DNA of 64,000 nt from Calliphora vicina (GCF_958450345.1 NC_088783.1:21703701-21767700), one strand, 5' to 3'. Positions 34,780 through 46,689 are shown, counted from the stretch's first letter. Notes: generated from the sequence alone by a model not told the origin. A program made the numbers and translations.

Positions 34780-36632
34780 TTTGCTTATTTGACACCACTA
34801 AGCGAAAAAAAAACACCGAATGAAAAAAAATACACACAATTACTGAAGTTTTGCGAGGGCTTTTTTATTATTATTAAGCGTTAAGTTCTTGCAAATTATT
34901 ATAGAAAACTAGTTTTGCAAATTTGAAAAATACAAATTAATTTATATTTTACCGACAAATTTATTTATTTTCACCGCTTTTCTATAATATATCTTTTATG
35001 AAATTAAAAAATTTTTAGACGCCGATGTTGTTGGAAAAAATGGTGGATTTTTCCTGTGCTTTTTCCTTTTTTCTGCAGTGTTGTATTTGGTTTAGTGTTG
35101 CCACATGCAGGTAAATTAAAAAAAATGCGTATTAAAATAACTTATTGTTCTCGAAAGATATTGAATATAATTACATTATATTTTTAACATTTTTATTTTT
35201 ACCTAATTATTAAAACTAATTTTAATAATTAGGTAAATATATTTCGGTAATGGAATTTGCAGTTATTATTTTCATTGGCTGACAAATACTTATCACAACA
35301 ATTAATAACCTTTGTTGTCAAGACAAAGTTGTCTCAGCTGAAGCACTAACACTATGTCTACAACTGACATGAAATGCTTAACATTAACACGATGTTAGTG
35401 TTTGGTTCTTCTCATGTTTTAACATGGTTGTTAAACCATGTGTTTTAACAACACTTTTATAACATGAAATATTTAAGCTTAACAGCAGTCATTTTGTTTT
35501 TTTTTTACAACACGATTTCACAAATACACTTCACTAAAATCACAAAAAAATAAATCACACATGATTTTTTAGAATTTGCTTCGCTGATAATCAAAAAATA
35601 ATGAAATACTCCATCATTGACATATTAAAAATTTACCATAAATCATATTTTAAAAGCATTTCATGTCTGCTGTAGACTAAACACCCTATCTTGACAAGAC
35701 ATCAATATGTTCACGTAGCGAAACATTTCTTGTCCGCACATGAATTTGTTTCGTGAGGATAACTCTTTTCGATGTTATGTTCTTGTTCGAACATCGTTCT
35801 CAGAACAATTGTTTGCTGTTTGACATGAAATGTAATTTTCACACAAAAAAGAAATAACCATTTTAAAAAATTATGAAAAACTACGAAACAATATGAAGCG
35901 AAGACTATACCCGATAATTTTTGTCATAACAAACATTTATCAGATATAGACATATGTTCTGGAATATTATACAATTAAACTCTTCACGGTATTGCCACAT
36001 ATAAAATTCACAAAATGTTGACACAGGCAAATTTTAAAAATTTAATATTTCACTATTGTGAATTGTTGTTCTAAGTATGATCTATAAAGTTGCCATATTA
36101 TTAATAGATGAAATATAAATTGCGACCATTTTTGTTATCTCGAGTATACATTAGTGAATGGTATGAAGAGCTTATAAGCGATTTTCGATCAACCATTTTC
36201 ATTTTGATTTTAAGAGTTGATTAGATTAATCAATCCCAATAATTTATTGTTTAATAATCGACTCTGAAATTCGGTTTTTGACTATGTATAACCGTAATTG
36301 GTTACTAGTATTATACAATGTAAGCATAGCTAGACTATTCTGGGGTGTTGCCTTCCAAATAGTAAAAATAAACAATTTTTTTTTATAAAAAAAAATATTT
36401 TTTTATTAAAACAAAACTAAAATATCACAAAAATTCAGTTTGCTAACATAACTACTTCATTTTGAATATTTAAAACTGCTAATTTATTTTATAAAATATT
36501 TTTATATATTTAACTTCCAATAATCAACTGAAGGAATAGAATCCGGCAAATCCAGATTTAGCTTTTACCTAATGTTGATTCTATATAAAAATCTTCAAGA
36601 ACACTTTTAATTACAGCGTAATTTTTAATTAC
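34780..36632. other. Upstream region of the chromodomain gene, spacer
   Basis: Probable 5' UTR and promoter just above 34780, then AT-rich spacer. A near-palindrome CCTAATTATTAAAACTAATT with TTTAATAATTAGG occurs at about 35201-35234, and ACATGGTT-AAACCATGT near 35422-35440. Nothing coding was recognised. Confidence 0.4.
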
Positions 36633-36998
36633 TTACTTACAATTTTCATATCTACACCTCCATCTAGTTATGCAAAGGCTGTTTATTTTATACTGTTTAA
36701 TTTGAAGAGCTTGGCTTAGGCTTTTTAAATCATTATTATTTTCTGGTTTCGAAAAGTGAATGCATAAAGCCTCAATGCTAATAATGTTTGCGCTGATGAT
36801 AAGTATGTGTGAACACGAATCCACAATTACTAAGTTTAGTCTGTCGGATAAACAATGAACCAAAATGGCTTGCTTTATTTTAGCTTGTAAAAACCAAACA
36901 TTACATGTGCTCCGTTGTACGATTGGCATTGGGATATTTTTTAAAATTGTTGGTTCCAAAAACCCCATGATTAATGTTCTAGGGCACAGGAATCTCAT
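36633..36998 (-). pseudogene. hAT/ZMYM1-like (DUF4371) transposase relic
   Basis: The minus-strand frame contains VHCLSDRLNLVIVDSCSH and, further on, CITRWRCRYENCK. In hAT-derived DUF4371/ZMYM1-like proteins a His-Cys, a LNL-V-D stretch and a later TRW-CRY occur in this order and spacing. The N-terminal zinc finger and C-terminal dimerisation region are absent, so it is a fragment. It lies in the spacer between the chromodomain gene and penguin. Confidence 0.65.
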
Positions 36999-37635
36999 AA
37001 CGAAACAATCTACAAATCCAAAAAAATCTTTCTGCGACTTTCCAAATTTTTATCTGGGGTGGGCATGCGAGTCTGGGGTGGTTTTGCACCCCTCTATCAA
37101 CACCAATGTGTACTATAAGTATATGCTCAAAATTTGATTCTTTAACGTGTTTTATTATTGAAGCCAATAAGGTTTATGTACATATATATTGAATCCTTAT
37201 AGATAATGAATTTTATTATACAATATTCCGATTTGACCTTTGTATTTGTAGCAGTCCATATTAAAGAACATGTTTTTCTTGTACACTGTTCAGATTATAG
37301 CTAACACAAATAATTCTCCTACAAAATTAAGAAACGAGACAAAAGGTTTTAATAACATGATTTTCAAAGCCAATGATATGAAATGTGTGCTTGCATCTCA
37401 AAAACTAGTTAATCTTTAACGTATTTTTTGCAATAAGGTGGCCCTCTTCATAACGGTTCTATTGATTTTGTTTTGGTAAAGCTGCCACACTTTCCTCCAC
37501 CCCAACGTATAACAACCCTGTATTCAATGACATTTCAAATGAAAACAATTTGTATTTCATTTCGAAAAGGAACGCACGTGTTATTGAAAATTGTAGATTA
37601 AAAGAAATATAAATTTAATTTAATACTTTACCATA
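36999..37635. other. Spacer and penguin upstream region
   Basis: A minus-strand frame to 37167 may extend the hAT relic but is not recognisable. 37450-37635 should contain the penguin promoter and 5' UTR. No core element was identified. Confidence 0.35.
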
Positions 37636-40301
37636 ATGATAAATACCAAAAAACGTGCCGCTGATAAAAACAGCAATACCGAAGAACCATTGAAGAAGAA
37701 AACACCCAAGTTTGAAAAGAAGACTGGTGAAAACGATAACAAAACACAGAAATTTGGTAAACCCACCAAAGTTGGAGGATTTAAAAATGGTGATGGCAAA
37801 TTCCAAGGAAAAGATAGCAAATTCAAGGGTAAAGGTGATAGTAAATTTGCAGGAAAACCCGGTAGTAGGCCAGGAAATAAATTTGCTGGTAAACCAAAAT
37901 TTGGTGATAAAAACCCTGCTGAAGGCGGCGATAAACTAGGCGAGCCAGAGAAAACTGATTGGCGTAAATTTAAACAAGACAAAAAAGATTTAAAAGTGAA
38001 ACGTAAACAGTCAAAGAACACCTATGATATATCTATAGAAGCCAAACAGATCTATGAAAAGTTAAATTGCCGTAAAACCGAAAAGAAAACTGAATTAGTG
38101 GAGCAATTGTACAATTTGTTCAAAACCGGAGATACCATTAAAAAAGTGGTAATGGCTCACGATACCGCCCGTATCATACAATGCATGCTTAAGTTTGCTT
38201 CACCCCCACTGAGAGAACAGCTTTCGGAACTTTTAGCACCATTCGTTGTCGAAATGTCCATTTCAAAATATGCACACTTTTGTGTTTTGCGTATGCTTAA
38301 TTATGGCTCTCCAGCAACAAAATCCAAACTTGTTGATGCTTTTATTGGAAATATTGTCAAGTTGGCTTCTCACAATATTTCCAGCAAAATTCTTGATGAT
38401 GTTTATCTTACGGTAGCCAATCCTAAGCAAAAAGCCTATATGCGTCAAGAATTTTACGGTGATTTATATAAAAAATCCAAGGATGAAAATGTTAAATGTT
38501 TGGCCGATTGTTATAAGGAAACAACAAATATGAAAGCATCCATCTTAAGTTCGGTCAAAGCTAATTTGGAACATATTGCCAATAAACAGTTGGTGGATAA
38601 TTCTTTGGTGCATGCTGTAATGTTGGAATATGTTAAGGAAATGGAAGAGGATAAAGTGGACGAGACTGTGACAATGCTCGCTTCGCATATACCTTTGATG
38701 TTGACAACCAAGGATGGTTGTCAGGCGGCCATAATAAGTTTCCATAAATCAACACCTAAAAATAGAAGAGTAAGTAGAGATTTTACGCTAAAGAAAGGCT
38801 TTCTATTTGAAAAATTTTGATTAAAAGGAAATAACGCAATAATTACAAAGAATCCTAATAAAATTTAAAATTCTATAATCATTACAGGCTATAATCAAGA
38901 ACATTAAAGAACATTTGATCAAAATATGCACCCATGAACATGGTCATATATTTGCCATAGCCGTTATTAATGCTTTGGACGATACAAAGGCTACCAAAAA
39001 GGCAATATTTGATACAATACACCCCGAACTACAAAACCTTATGTCCAACCAATATGGTCGTCGTGTAATTGAATGGCTTGTGTCGCCCGGCGATACCAAT
39101 TGTTTCCATCCCACATTTATAGCTACCATAGAAGAGGGCCTTCAGTATGGTAAAAAGGATAAAGATATACGTCGTAAAGAAATTTTCGAGCAAATTGAAG
39201 AACCTATAGCCGCAGCTATAGCAGAAAATCCAGAATTTTGGCTATCGGATAAACATATTGGTTTGGTCACGGCGGATATCTTAAAGAAATGTAATTACAT
39301 AGTTTTTTTTAAAAAAAACAATTTTCATAATAATTTTATAAAATATTTGTATTTAAATAGTAACCTCAACAAATTTTGTAAATGCTGCTGCGGCTTTGGC
39401 TAAAATTGTGGCAAAATCTGATTGGTCTGTTAGCGTTGAAGAGGATTCCAAGGATAAAAAATCTAAGAAACCACAAGATGTTGAAAAAATTATAGCTGAA
39501 GCCACCAAGTTGAAAACAAAACAGCGTAAACAGGCTCAGAAAATTATCCTAAGCGAGGATAATGAAGATGGCGAAGAAGATAAGGATGAGGATTCAGAAA
39601 CAGAAGTAAAAAAAGAGGTATAGCAAATCATTTGTCATTCCGTTTGTAATTTCCACATTTTTTGATTGGGACTCCATAAAGTCTATACGAAATCTATATA
39701 GCCGTCGTTTGTCTGTCTGTTGAAATCAACTTTCCGATGTCCCAAAATAACTTACATACATGATTGATACATCAATCTATCCGCTATTGTCCAACTTATA
39801 TTTGCAATTTAAAATCGGCTAACAAATGGTTGAGATATAAGCAAAAGACGATGACTACCTCGATTTTTTTTAACAAATTTTAATTTCAAACATTTTTTCT
39901 AATATTTATCTTGAAGTGATGAAAGTATATATGATTTTGCACTTTTACTTAATAAATTTAATAATGTTCTTTCTTTTTAGGTCGCCACTGTTACCATTTT
40001 AGGCATTGAAGAGGCTGGTCTTCATATTGTATTAAAGAAAATCATTAAAAATGACAAAGAGCGTCTAGCCCAAGACAGCAGTAGTGAAACCTTTGGTAAT
40101 CTTTTAATACAGGAACTCAACGAAGACACTCTTAAATCATGGTTGAGCATAAATCGTGCCTGCTTTGTCCTACTGAATATTGTAGAAAATAATACAGATG
40201 ATCTGCAGAAACAAGTGAAAAAACTGCTTAAACCTCACAGCGCTCTTTTGAAAAAGCAAAAGTTCAATGGGGCCCAATTGTTGCAGAAAAAACTAGTTTA
40301 A
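37636..40301 (+). CDS. peng: Penguin: PUM3/Puf6-type pumilio-repeat protein
   Basis: Four exons: 37636-38769, 38888-39290, 39361-39617 and 39981-40301, in phases 0, 1 and 0, giving 704 aa. Residues 1-125 are Lys/Gly/Phe-rich (repeated KFxGK) and probably nucleolar and RNA-contacting. A stretch of degenerate pumilio repeats follows from about 140 (TARIIQCML, KYAHFCVLRML, YGRRVIEWLV), then the CPL-type C-terminal region (EEAGLHIVLKKI). The family (human PUM3, yeast Puf6) works in nucleolar 60S ribosomal subunit assembly with low-specificity nucleic-acid binding. Reading through the first donor would give a truncated end after KNRR, so splicing is required. Intron 3 (39618-39980) carries a piece of a dispersed repeat. 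It is convergent with dodo, 315 bp apart stop to stop, as in the Drosophila flightless region. No lesions seen. Confidence 0.95.
39660..39960 (+). repeat. Dispersed repeat inside penguin intron 3
   Basis: GTCTGTCTGTTGAAATCAAC, TTGATACATCAATCTATCCG and GGTTGAGATATAAGCAAAA match the middle of the repeat family at 26125-26622 and 48262-48800 in the same orientation. It fills most of the 363-bp intron, which is much longer than the other two penguin introns (118 and 70 bp). Confidence 0.65.
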
Positions 40302-40616
40302 GTTTAAAATTTTATTATTTTTCAAAGTTTATAAAAATAGGAAAACAAAACAAAAAAAAAGAAAAAAATATTAAACAATTTATCAATAGTTTTATTTAAT
40401 TGGTTTTTAAATAATCATTTTCATTTTAAAAATGCAAAACTTTAGGAGTAAATTAATTAATAATAGTATTTTCAATTTTCAAATGTAGTTAAAAATTGTG
40501 TTAAGAAAGTTTGTTTTGTTGTAAGATGTTTACTTTACTTTTAAAATGCGTTTTTTTTTTTTTTGATTTTCTTAGTAAGTGCGGTTGGTGGTGCATTATA
40601 GTGTGTAGCGTGCAAC
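40302..40616. terminator. Shared 3' region of penguin and dodo
   Basis: 315 bp between the two stop codons. A minus-strand AATAAA (TTTATT on the plus strand near 40391) could serve dodo. No clear plus-strand AATAAA was found for penguin. The 3' UTRs may overlap. Confidence 0.45.
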
Positions 40617-41251
40617 TTATTCTGTGCGTAAAATAATATGCAGTCCAGATTCGGTATCTACTATTTTAGATAATTGACCAACTTTTAAGCTGAAAGCAGC
40701 CTCTTCAAATGGCTTTTGCATCTGACCACGTCCAAACATGCCCAAATCGCCTCCTCGTTTAGCCGAACTGCAATCACTAAACTTTTGGGCCAACTCCTCG
40801 AGAGTGGCATCGCCACTTTCAATCTGCTTGCGATAGTCTTCCAATATTTGACGAGCTTCATCTTTGGTACGTGTTATATTCTCTTCACGCCATGAGGAGG
40901 GTCGACGACTGCCCTTGTGTTTGACTAGCAAATGTGAGGCTCTTACCTCACTGGGTCCTGTAGAGGTAATTTCTTTTTTGGCCGGTTCTGTAGGCAAATC
41001 CCATTGGGATTCTTTAGTGTATACATTTAAATAATAGGTAAGACCTAAAATACACAAAATATTAAGTAAAAAAATCAATAAACTATTGGTATGAGGGCAA
41101 TGTAAAAAAAAAATTGGCGAAAAAACCAACAATATCAAAGGGATGCTCTTTTTTTTTGTTCACTCCAAGAGGGTTTCTTTTTTCACTTACCCGTTGAACG
41201 GCTTGTGCGTACCTCCCATCCCTCTGGTATATTCTTTTCGTTATCAGACAT
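40617..41251 (-). CDS. dod: Dodo: Pin1-type WW-domain prolyl isomerase
   Basis: Two exons on the minus strand: 41251-41191 (20 codons plus one base) and 41044-40617, with a 146-bp intron; 162 aa. The WW domain occupies about 8-38, with W12, Y24, Y25 and W35 and the P38 end, and binds phospho-Ser/Thr-Pro. The parvulin PPIase domain spans about 53-162 and contains H58, the phosphate-binding KHKGSRRPSSW loop (63-72), C112, M129, F133 and H156, which correspond to the Pin1 active site. It isomerises pSer/pThr-Pro bonds in nuclear and cytoplasmic signalling proteins. The apparent longer frames start at spurious ATGs inside the intron; the spliced start MSDNEKN is the right one. Convergent with penguin. 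Residue placement is standard and the gene should be functional. Confidence 0.96.
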
Positions 41252-41955
41252 TTCAACTGTATTTTCCGTAAAATTAGCAACTATTTACTTCTGATAATAA
41301 TATTTACAATGACAATTTGCAAAAGATATATATTTTCTGTGATATATACCGCACGCATGCACAAACAACCGGTGTATAGGGGAAATTCTAAAGTGATTAG
41401 TTTATGGTGAATGTAGAATAAGCATTATGTGTTATCCATTTGTTGTGAGTGTCTGTACCGATTATTATACGCTTTCCAACACTGTTTTATAATAACAACT
41501 CTGTGCTAGAGCTGGCCAACAGAAAGTGTTGTCAAAATGTATGTTTTTAGTTAGATCTTGCGATTTTTATATGATTTAAAAATGTAGCGACAGTAAAAAT
41601 ACAAATAACTATAAATAAGAAATGTATCGCCACCTTAAATGCAAAATAAAAAAATAAAAAAAAAATTAATAAAATTTATATTTTAAAAAAACCCTTTTAT
41701 TTTTATTTTTCCATTTTTTCTCTTTTTCTAAGATCTAAGATTTACATTATATTATGTACATTTTAATTGTCCTATATGATTTTTATTATATATGTGTGTT
41801 TATATGTATGTATACATATATATAGTAATTAATAACATTTTTTTATTTTTTTTTTACTAAAATCTGTTCTGATTTAATGTTCAGAATTCATTATTATATT
41901 AATTGTTTGTTATAAATTTGTTTATTTAAATTGGAGAACTATTATTTCTAAGTCT
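41252..41955. other. Dodo upstream region and spacer
   Basis: 5' UTR and promoter of dodo, then AT-rich spacer with a TATATG-rich tract near 41790-41825. No fliI (flightless I) sequence is seen. Confidence 0.4.
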
Positions 41956-41959
41956 ATTT

Positions 41960-42143
41960 TATATTTTACTAGATGCCCGGTAGCATTTACTAATGTTAGT
42001 TCGTCAAGTTTCTCCAACCCTGCCTGTTCTTATTTATTTGCAAATAAAATATCTAAATTTGTACTGCATACTCAAGGCGTATTTAACAAGGTGACAGCAG
42101 TGGCGAATTGAAATAAATACAGGCGAATTCACTTATTTTTTAT
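41960..42143 (+). repeat. Left half of an older repeat split by the hAT element
   Basis: Begins TTTTACTAGATGCCCGGTAG, a motif seen with changes at 27118 (TACTAGCTGCCTGGTATAAG). It resumes after the hAT element at 43284. Related sequences are common in insect genomes; the family was not assigned. Confidence 0.5.
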
Positions 42144-43275
42144 CAGAGCTGTAAATGAATCACTCATTTTTGAATTAATTCGCGAATCATTCACACAAAA
42201 AAATGAATTGAATGAAATTTGAGTCAATTCAAATGGAATTGGTAAAAATGAATTGCAATTCGTTTCCAATTCAAATGAATTGAATTGATTTTGAATTAAT
42301 TCAAATGAATTTGTTAAAAATGAATTGCAATTCGTTTCCAATTCAAATGAATTGAATTGATTTTGAATTAATTCAATTCATTTACAATTCATTTGAATTG
42401 AAGTGATTTTGTATTAATTCAAACGAATTAGAAAAAAAATAGCAATTCACTTCCAACTCCGACGCGAAATTCGCAGCATATTTAGCAGATTCTTCAATGT
42501 CATTAAGTATCCAGTATAATTAATCGACGGTTAAAAAGTCTTCCTTTAAATATAATGCGCCGTTACCATCTTCAGCTGGTGTTGAAAGTTGTTTAAGGTG
42601 AATGATGCATTCTAATTAAATCTAATTAGCCTTATTTATGAAACTCAATTGTGTTTTGAACTACATACATTGTTATTTTTCCTGATTTTTGATTATTTTT
42701 GGAAGATAGTTTCATTTTTTTGAAATAAATATAATATAAATATTAGCAAAAAGTTTGTTGTTGGGTGGTCGTGGGTCACAAAATTTCAAAAATTATTAAT
42801 TGCTTCTTGAATATTAAATATGTTTTGTCGTTCAGCGTATTTCAAAATAAAAATCAGTTCTTCTTGAAGAAACAAACTCCAAACACCATGTTTTCATTGA
42901 TCAGGCGGGTATACAGGACAAGGCTTTTCAATTACATTTTGGTAGGAGAAATCTTTCATTCCCCCTAGAGATCTGCTCTTGAATTTGATTGATTGCAACT
43001 CATTTTTGAATCATTCATTTGAATTGCTAATTCTTTTTTCTAATTCATTTGAATTAATTCAAAATCAATTCAATTCAAATGAATTGTAAATGAATTGCAA
43101 CTCATTTTTACAAATTCATTTGAATTGGAAATGAATTGAAATTCATTTCTGCCTAATTCGTTTGAATTGATTCAAATTCCATTCAATTCATTTTTTCAAT
43201 TCAATGAATTAATTCAAAATTTAGCTAATTCATAATGAATTAAAATCAAAAAAGAATGATTCATTTACAGCTCTG
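42144..43275. mobile_element. 1,132-bp foldback hAT element
   Basis: Inverted termini CAGAGCTGTAAATGAATCA (42144) and TGATTCATTTACAGCTCTG (43275) are flanked by a perfect 8-bp target duplication TTTTTTAT (42136-42143 and 43276-43283). Termini fitting YARNG and an 8-bp duplication place it in the hAT superfamily. The subterminal arms consist of repeats of AATTCAAATGAATTG in both orientations, and the middle (about 42470-42990) is unrelated single-copy sequence with no transposase homology. It is therefore non-autonomous. Confidence 0.9.
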
Positions 43276-43283
43276 TTTTTTAT

Positions 43284-43565
43284 ATATAGAGTTTGACATA
43301 CGGACGTACGGGCGAATATTTTTTATATATGTAGTTTGACATTTGTGCGTGCTATTTCTATAATCAGCTGTGCTGCCGATGGCACCTTATTAAATGCACC
43401 TTGTGCATACTTTAGGGTTTTTTTATTACAGTTGACTGGACTCAAAAAAGCCGGTTTTAGCCGTAATAACCGAATAAAAAAAAAATCAGCCAATTCGCTC
43501 CAGCCGTTCTCACGTGATGACATTACATACATGGACCATTTCCTTTTTATATATATAGATAGATT
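43284..43565 (+). repeat. Right half of the split repeat
   Basis: Contains ATGCACCTTGTGCATACTTT and ends TTTTTATATATATAGATAGA. With 41960-42143 it makes a repeat of about 465 bp once the hAT element is removed. Confidence 0.5.
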
Positions 43566-44101
43566 ATTTTAATTTTATCATAAGAGAAAAAAATATTTAT
43601 TGTTGTTTATATATTTTTAAGTAGAAATTTGTGACCGATTAGGGTCTATAATAGGCTAGGTTATGATGAAATAAATAAATAAAAAAAATAACATAACACC
43701 ACTTTTCATAAGTTCATAATAAGGTCAAAGTCGAAAACCTAGCTACAGCTAACAACTTGTACACATGTGGACAGATTATACTTTAGATGGCTTTTTTACT
43801 TTTTTAAATGAAATACTGTTTTGTTATCTAAGTTATCCCTTATAATTTAAAAGTAATTTAAGTTTAGTTTTTTACCTTGATTTTACTTTGTTTTTCACAA
43901 ATATTTTCGGTAATAGCTATCTAAAAAATGTGAAATCACTCTTTAGTGCACTGTTCAATTGGATCCTTCATTGGTAAATGGGATAATGACACATGCCTTC
44001 AAATCTATCTAAAATTAAATAGACGTTTTTGCTTGTTTTAAGAGCTTTTCAAAATGCAAAAGTTGACAACGCTGTTAATCAACCAACCAACGTACACAAA
44101 A
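43566..44101. other. Spacer upstream of a candidate promoter
   Basis: AT-rich sequence without recognised coding or repeat content. Confidence 0.35.
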
Positions 44102-44719
44102 TCAGTTGGAAAAAAGAAGTCAAACGAAGTTGACGTTTTTCGTGAGTGTATTACAAGAAAACAGCAAAAAGTGGATTAAGAAAAAAAAATCAAAGCAAAC
44201 TAAAAATTTGCCAATTGGAAAAAAATTAATCTAAAAGATATTTTTTACACAAAATATTACTGCCAGAAAATAACTAAACAACATAAGTGAAATAAACAAT
44301 TATAAAAAATAAACATAATAAGCACTGAAAAAAGTGTGAACACGATAGAAAAAAAGTATACAAAAAAAGTAGAAAAATCATAGAGAAATCGTTTTGTGTC
44401 TACATTAGCAAATTAAATTAAAAAAAGGAGGTAAATAAAGAAAAAGTTGATGAAATATAAAGTGTCTAGTGAATAATAAAAAAATATTAAACAAATGTTC
44501 TAATTATTTGTATATAATTATCAAAAAAAGTTTCGAATACATAAAAAATAAGGCCGAAAAATAATTTTCTTTTTTTTTACAAGTGTCTCATACACACCTC
44601 TTTATACAAACAACAACAAACATACAATTATATTTTGCTAAATAATAGGAAAAAGTAGCAACAACAACAACGATAATAATCATCATAGACATCAGCAATA
44701 ATTTCGTTAACTGCAGAAT
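44102..44719 (+). promoter_or_regulatory. Candidate Inr/DPE promoter and long 5' UTR exon
   Basis: A consensus initiator TCAGTT (44102-44107; +1 at 44104) has TGACG at +28 to +32, a four-of-five fit to the downstream promoter element. It is followed by about 615 bp of A-rich sequence with CAACAACAAC blocks and many stops in all frames, and then a perfect donor AAT-GTAAGT at 44720. This is the layout of a long non-coding first exon; the coding exons would lie beyond a long intron, perhaps outside the window. No coding exon to pair with it is seen up to 64000. Confidence 0.4.
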
Positions 44720-45989
44720 GTAAGTTGTGTTTTTTATTTTATTTCTTTAGAAAACAAAAAGAAAACTTTCATTTTTTGTAGCTTTACGACGATTAACAAA
44801 AAAAAGACAACAATTAAAAATTGTTTTCTTTCAATAATTTATGTTTTTTTGTTGTTGTGTGTTCGTTTGGTCAGTTTTGATAGTTAATCATCATTTATTT
44901 ATGTGTTGTTTTTTCGATGTTGTGCTGTTGTTGTTGTTGTTGATGTAGTTGTTCTTCTCACAGAGAAATAATAAGAGAGAAAAGGTGCAGCATTTGAGTT
45001 GTGTCATCTTTTTGTTCTTTTACATTTTTAATAATTTTTTAAGTATTTTGCTGTTGTTGGTTCGTTGGTTCATGGTTTTATTGAAAAAATTCTATTGTTT
45101 TGTCTTTATAACAAGCAAAGTTTCATAATTTATTGTTGAAAGAATTTATAGATGTATCTAATAGTAATTGTTACATTATTACTGATTAGAAAATGTTTTA
45201 TTTTAAAAGATATAATATAATACCTTTAAGACTTTGTAAATTCAAAATTTTTTAAATTAGTTATCTACTTAAATTATTATATTTACTTATTACTTCCCTT
45301 AATTACTTTTTTGGGATACTCAACTTGTATTTTTTCAATGCTTTGTATGAATTTTGTTAATAACTTCAGGTTCTATACATTCATTTTGGTTTGTGGAGCA
45401 CATTTTCATCATAAAAATAAAAATATTATTTATTTCAATTGTTTAGTATCTGCATATTAATGAAAATAACAAAGATACAACAATACATGAACTATTTGTA
45501 TAATTTTTTATACCTTCATTCATAGAGTGAGAAACTATACAATGGAAACTTTTTCGAAAATTATATTCTGTAATTTCCGCTTTCAAAAACATGATATTTT
45601 ACCCAATAAATTTGTATATTTCTGATACAAATTTAAGCATTAATGTTTAACAAAAATAAATTTATAGAATGTGGATATAATTCTTATCATTGGCTATATA
45701 ATGGAAACTATTAAACATCTGCAAAAAGAATACGATATTTCAATATTTATTATATTTTCTTAAATTTTGTTTGTAATTTTTTTCGCAATTTTTTACATAG
45801 TTCGATAACAAAATTATAATAAAATGTACAAAATGTAATACATTTCTTGTTCGTTATCGAATGGCATAATCTGAAATAATCTCAAGAAAATTACGATAAC
45901 TTTTACTTCATATCGATGCGGTAATTCGGACTCCGTTCTCTTTTCGTATGAATCCAATTTAAGAGGCTATTTTGGGTCAAAAAGTCCTA
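44720..45989. other. Possible long first intron, AT-rich
   Basis: T-rich with a TGTTGTTG run near 44925. No coding sequence. If the upstream exon is real this is its intron, which may continue to the right edge of the window. Confidence 0.3.
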
Positions 45990-46560
45990 GCCTTTTTTAA
46001 TGAATCATAGATTTGTCTAACGATTCTCCAATTTGTTTATCCATTCAAAAAAAAATAAAATTTGTCGAGGTCATTAAGATATGCATTTTTTGTAAGATGA
46101 TTTCATCGTTGGAGTCAAATCCTTTCTACAGGTTTAGATATAAGAAATAGTCACTCGGGGCTAAATCAGGATATTAGGATGGAAGAGGAAGTATTTCGTA
46201 GCCTAATTCATGCCATGGAAACTTCACATGTGTGTACCCTTTTGTGCTCCTGAATGTGAGCAAACACTGCAGCCATCTTTCGGAAATCTTTCTCATACCC
46301 AAGTGATTCAAAATTGAAACTATTGAGTCATGTGAGATGCCTATGGCTTCCACAATCTTTCGCATTTTCAAGCACCGATGGGGCCAACAACATATCTTGA
46401 TTTTTATCGGTTATTTCGGGTGTAGAGAACTCAACTGGGCCTCCGGAACGTTCGGCATCTTCCGAGCTTTTACGACCATTGAAATACTACGTATTAAGCT
46501 TAGCCTTTATTTGAGTTATGTTTCTTTATGCAAAAAAATAATGCTTAACGAGAAGACGAA
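45990..46560 (-). pseudogene. mariner-type transposase relic
   Basis: Minus-strand pieces: RKSSEDAERSGGPVEFSTPE (near 46420-46480), then KIVEAIGISHDSIVSILNHL and GMRKISERW (46270-46370), then FRSTKGYTHVKFPWHE, and after an internal deletion a YPDLAPSDYFLYLNL-like block (near 46140-46180) and FDSNDEIILQKMH. The order is that of mariner-type transposases (helix-turn-helix, then the third Asp in the DLAPSDY block), but the middle of the catalytic domain is lost. It is non-functional. Confidence 0.75.
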
Positions 46561-46689
46561 ATTCACTTTTTTCCAAACACAAACTAAATGATGTAGATTT
46601 TTTAAATTTTGACAGGAGTCAACTGACAGAAGCCAGATGCAGTGTTGCCCTTTCAGTTAAGAGCCGGGAAACGATTAGGAAAATATGAC

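Noticed and set aside
34259..34884. Plus-strand frames opposite chromodomain exon 1
   Set aside because: Complement of acidic and lysine-rich codons. The minus-strand frame carries a clear chromodomain and splice donor.
41083..41280. Minus-strand frame reading into dodo intron 1, and the dodo frame beginning at 41138
   Set aside because: Both use intron sequence. The spliced product MSDNEKN to RTE reproduces a complete Pin1-type protein.
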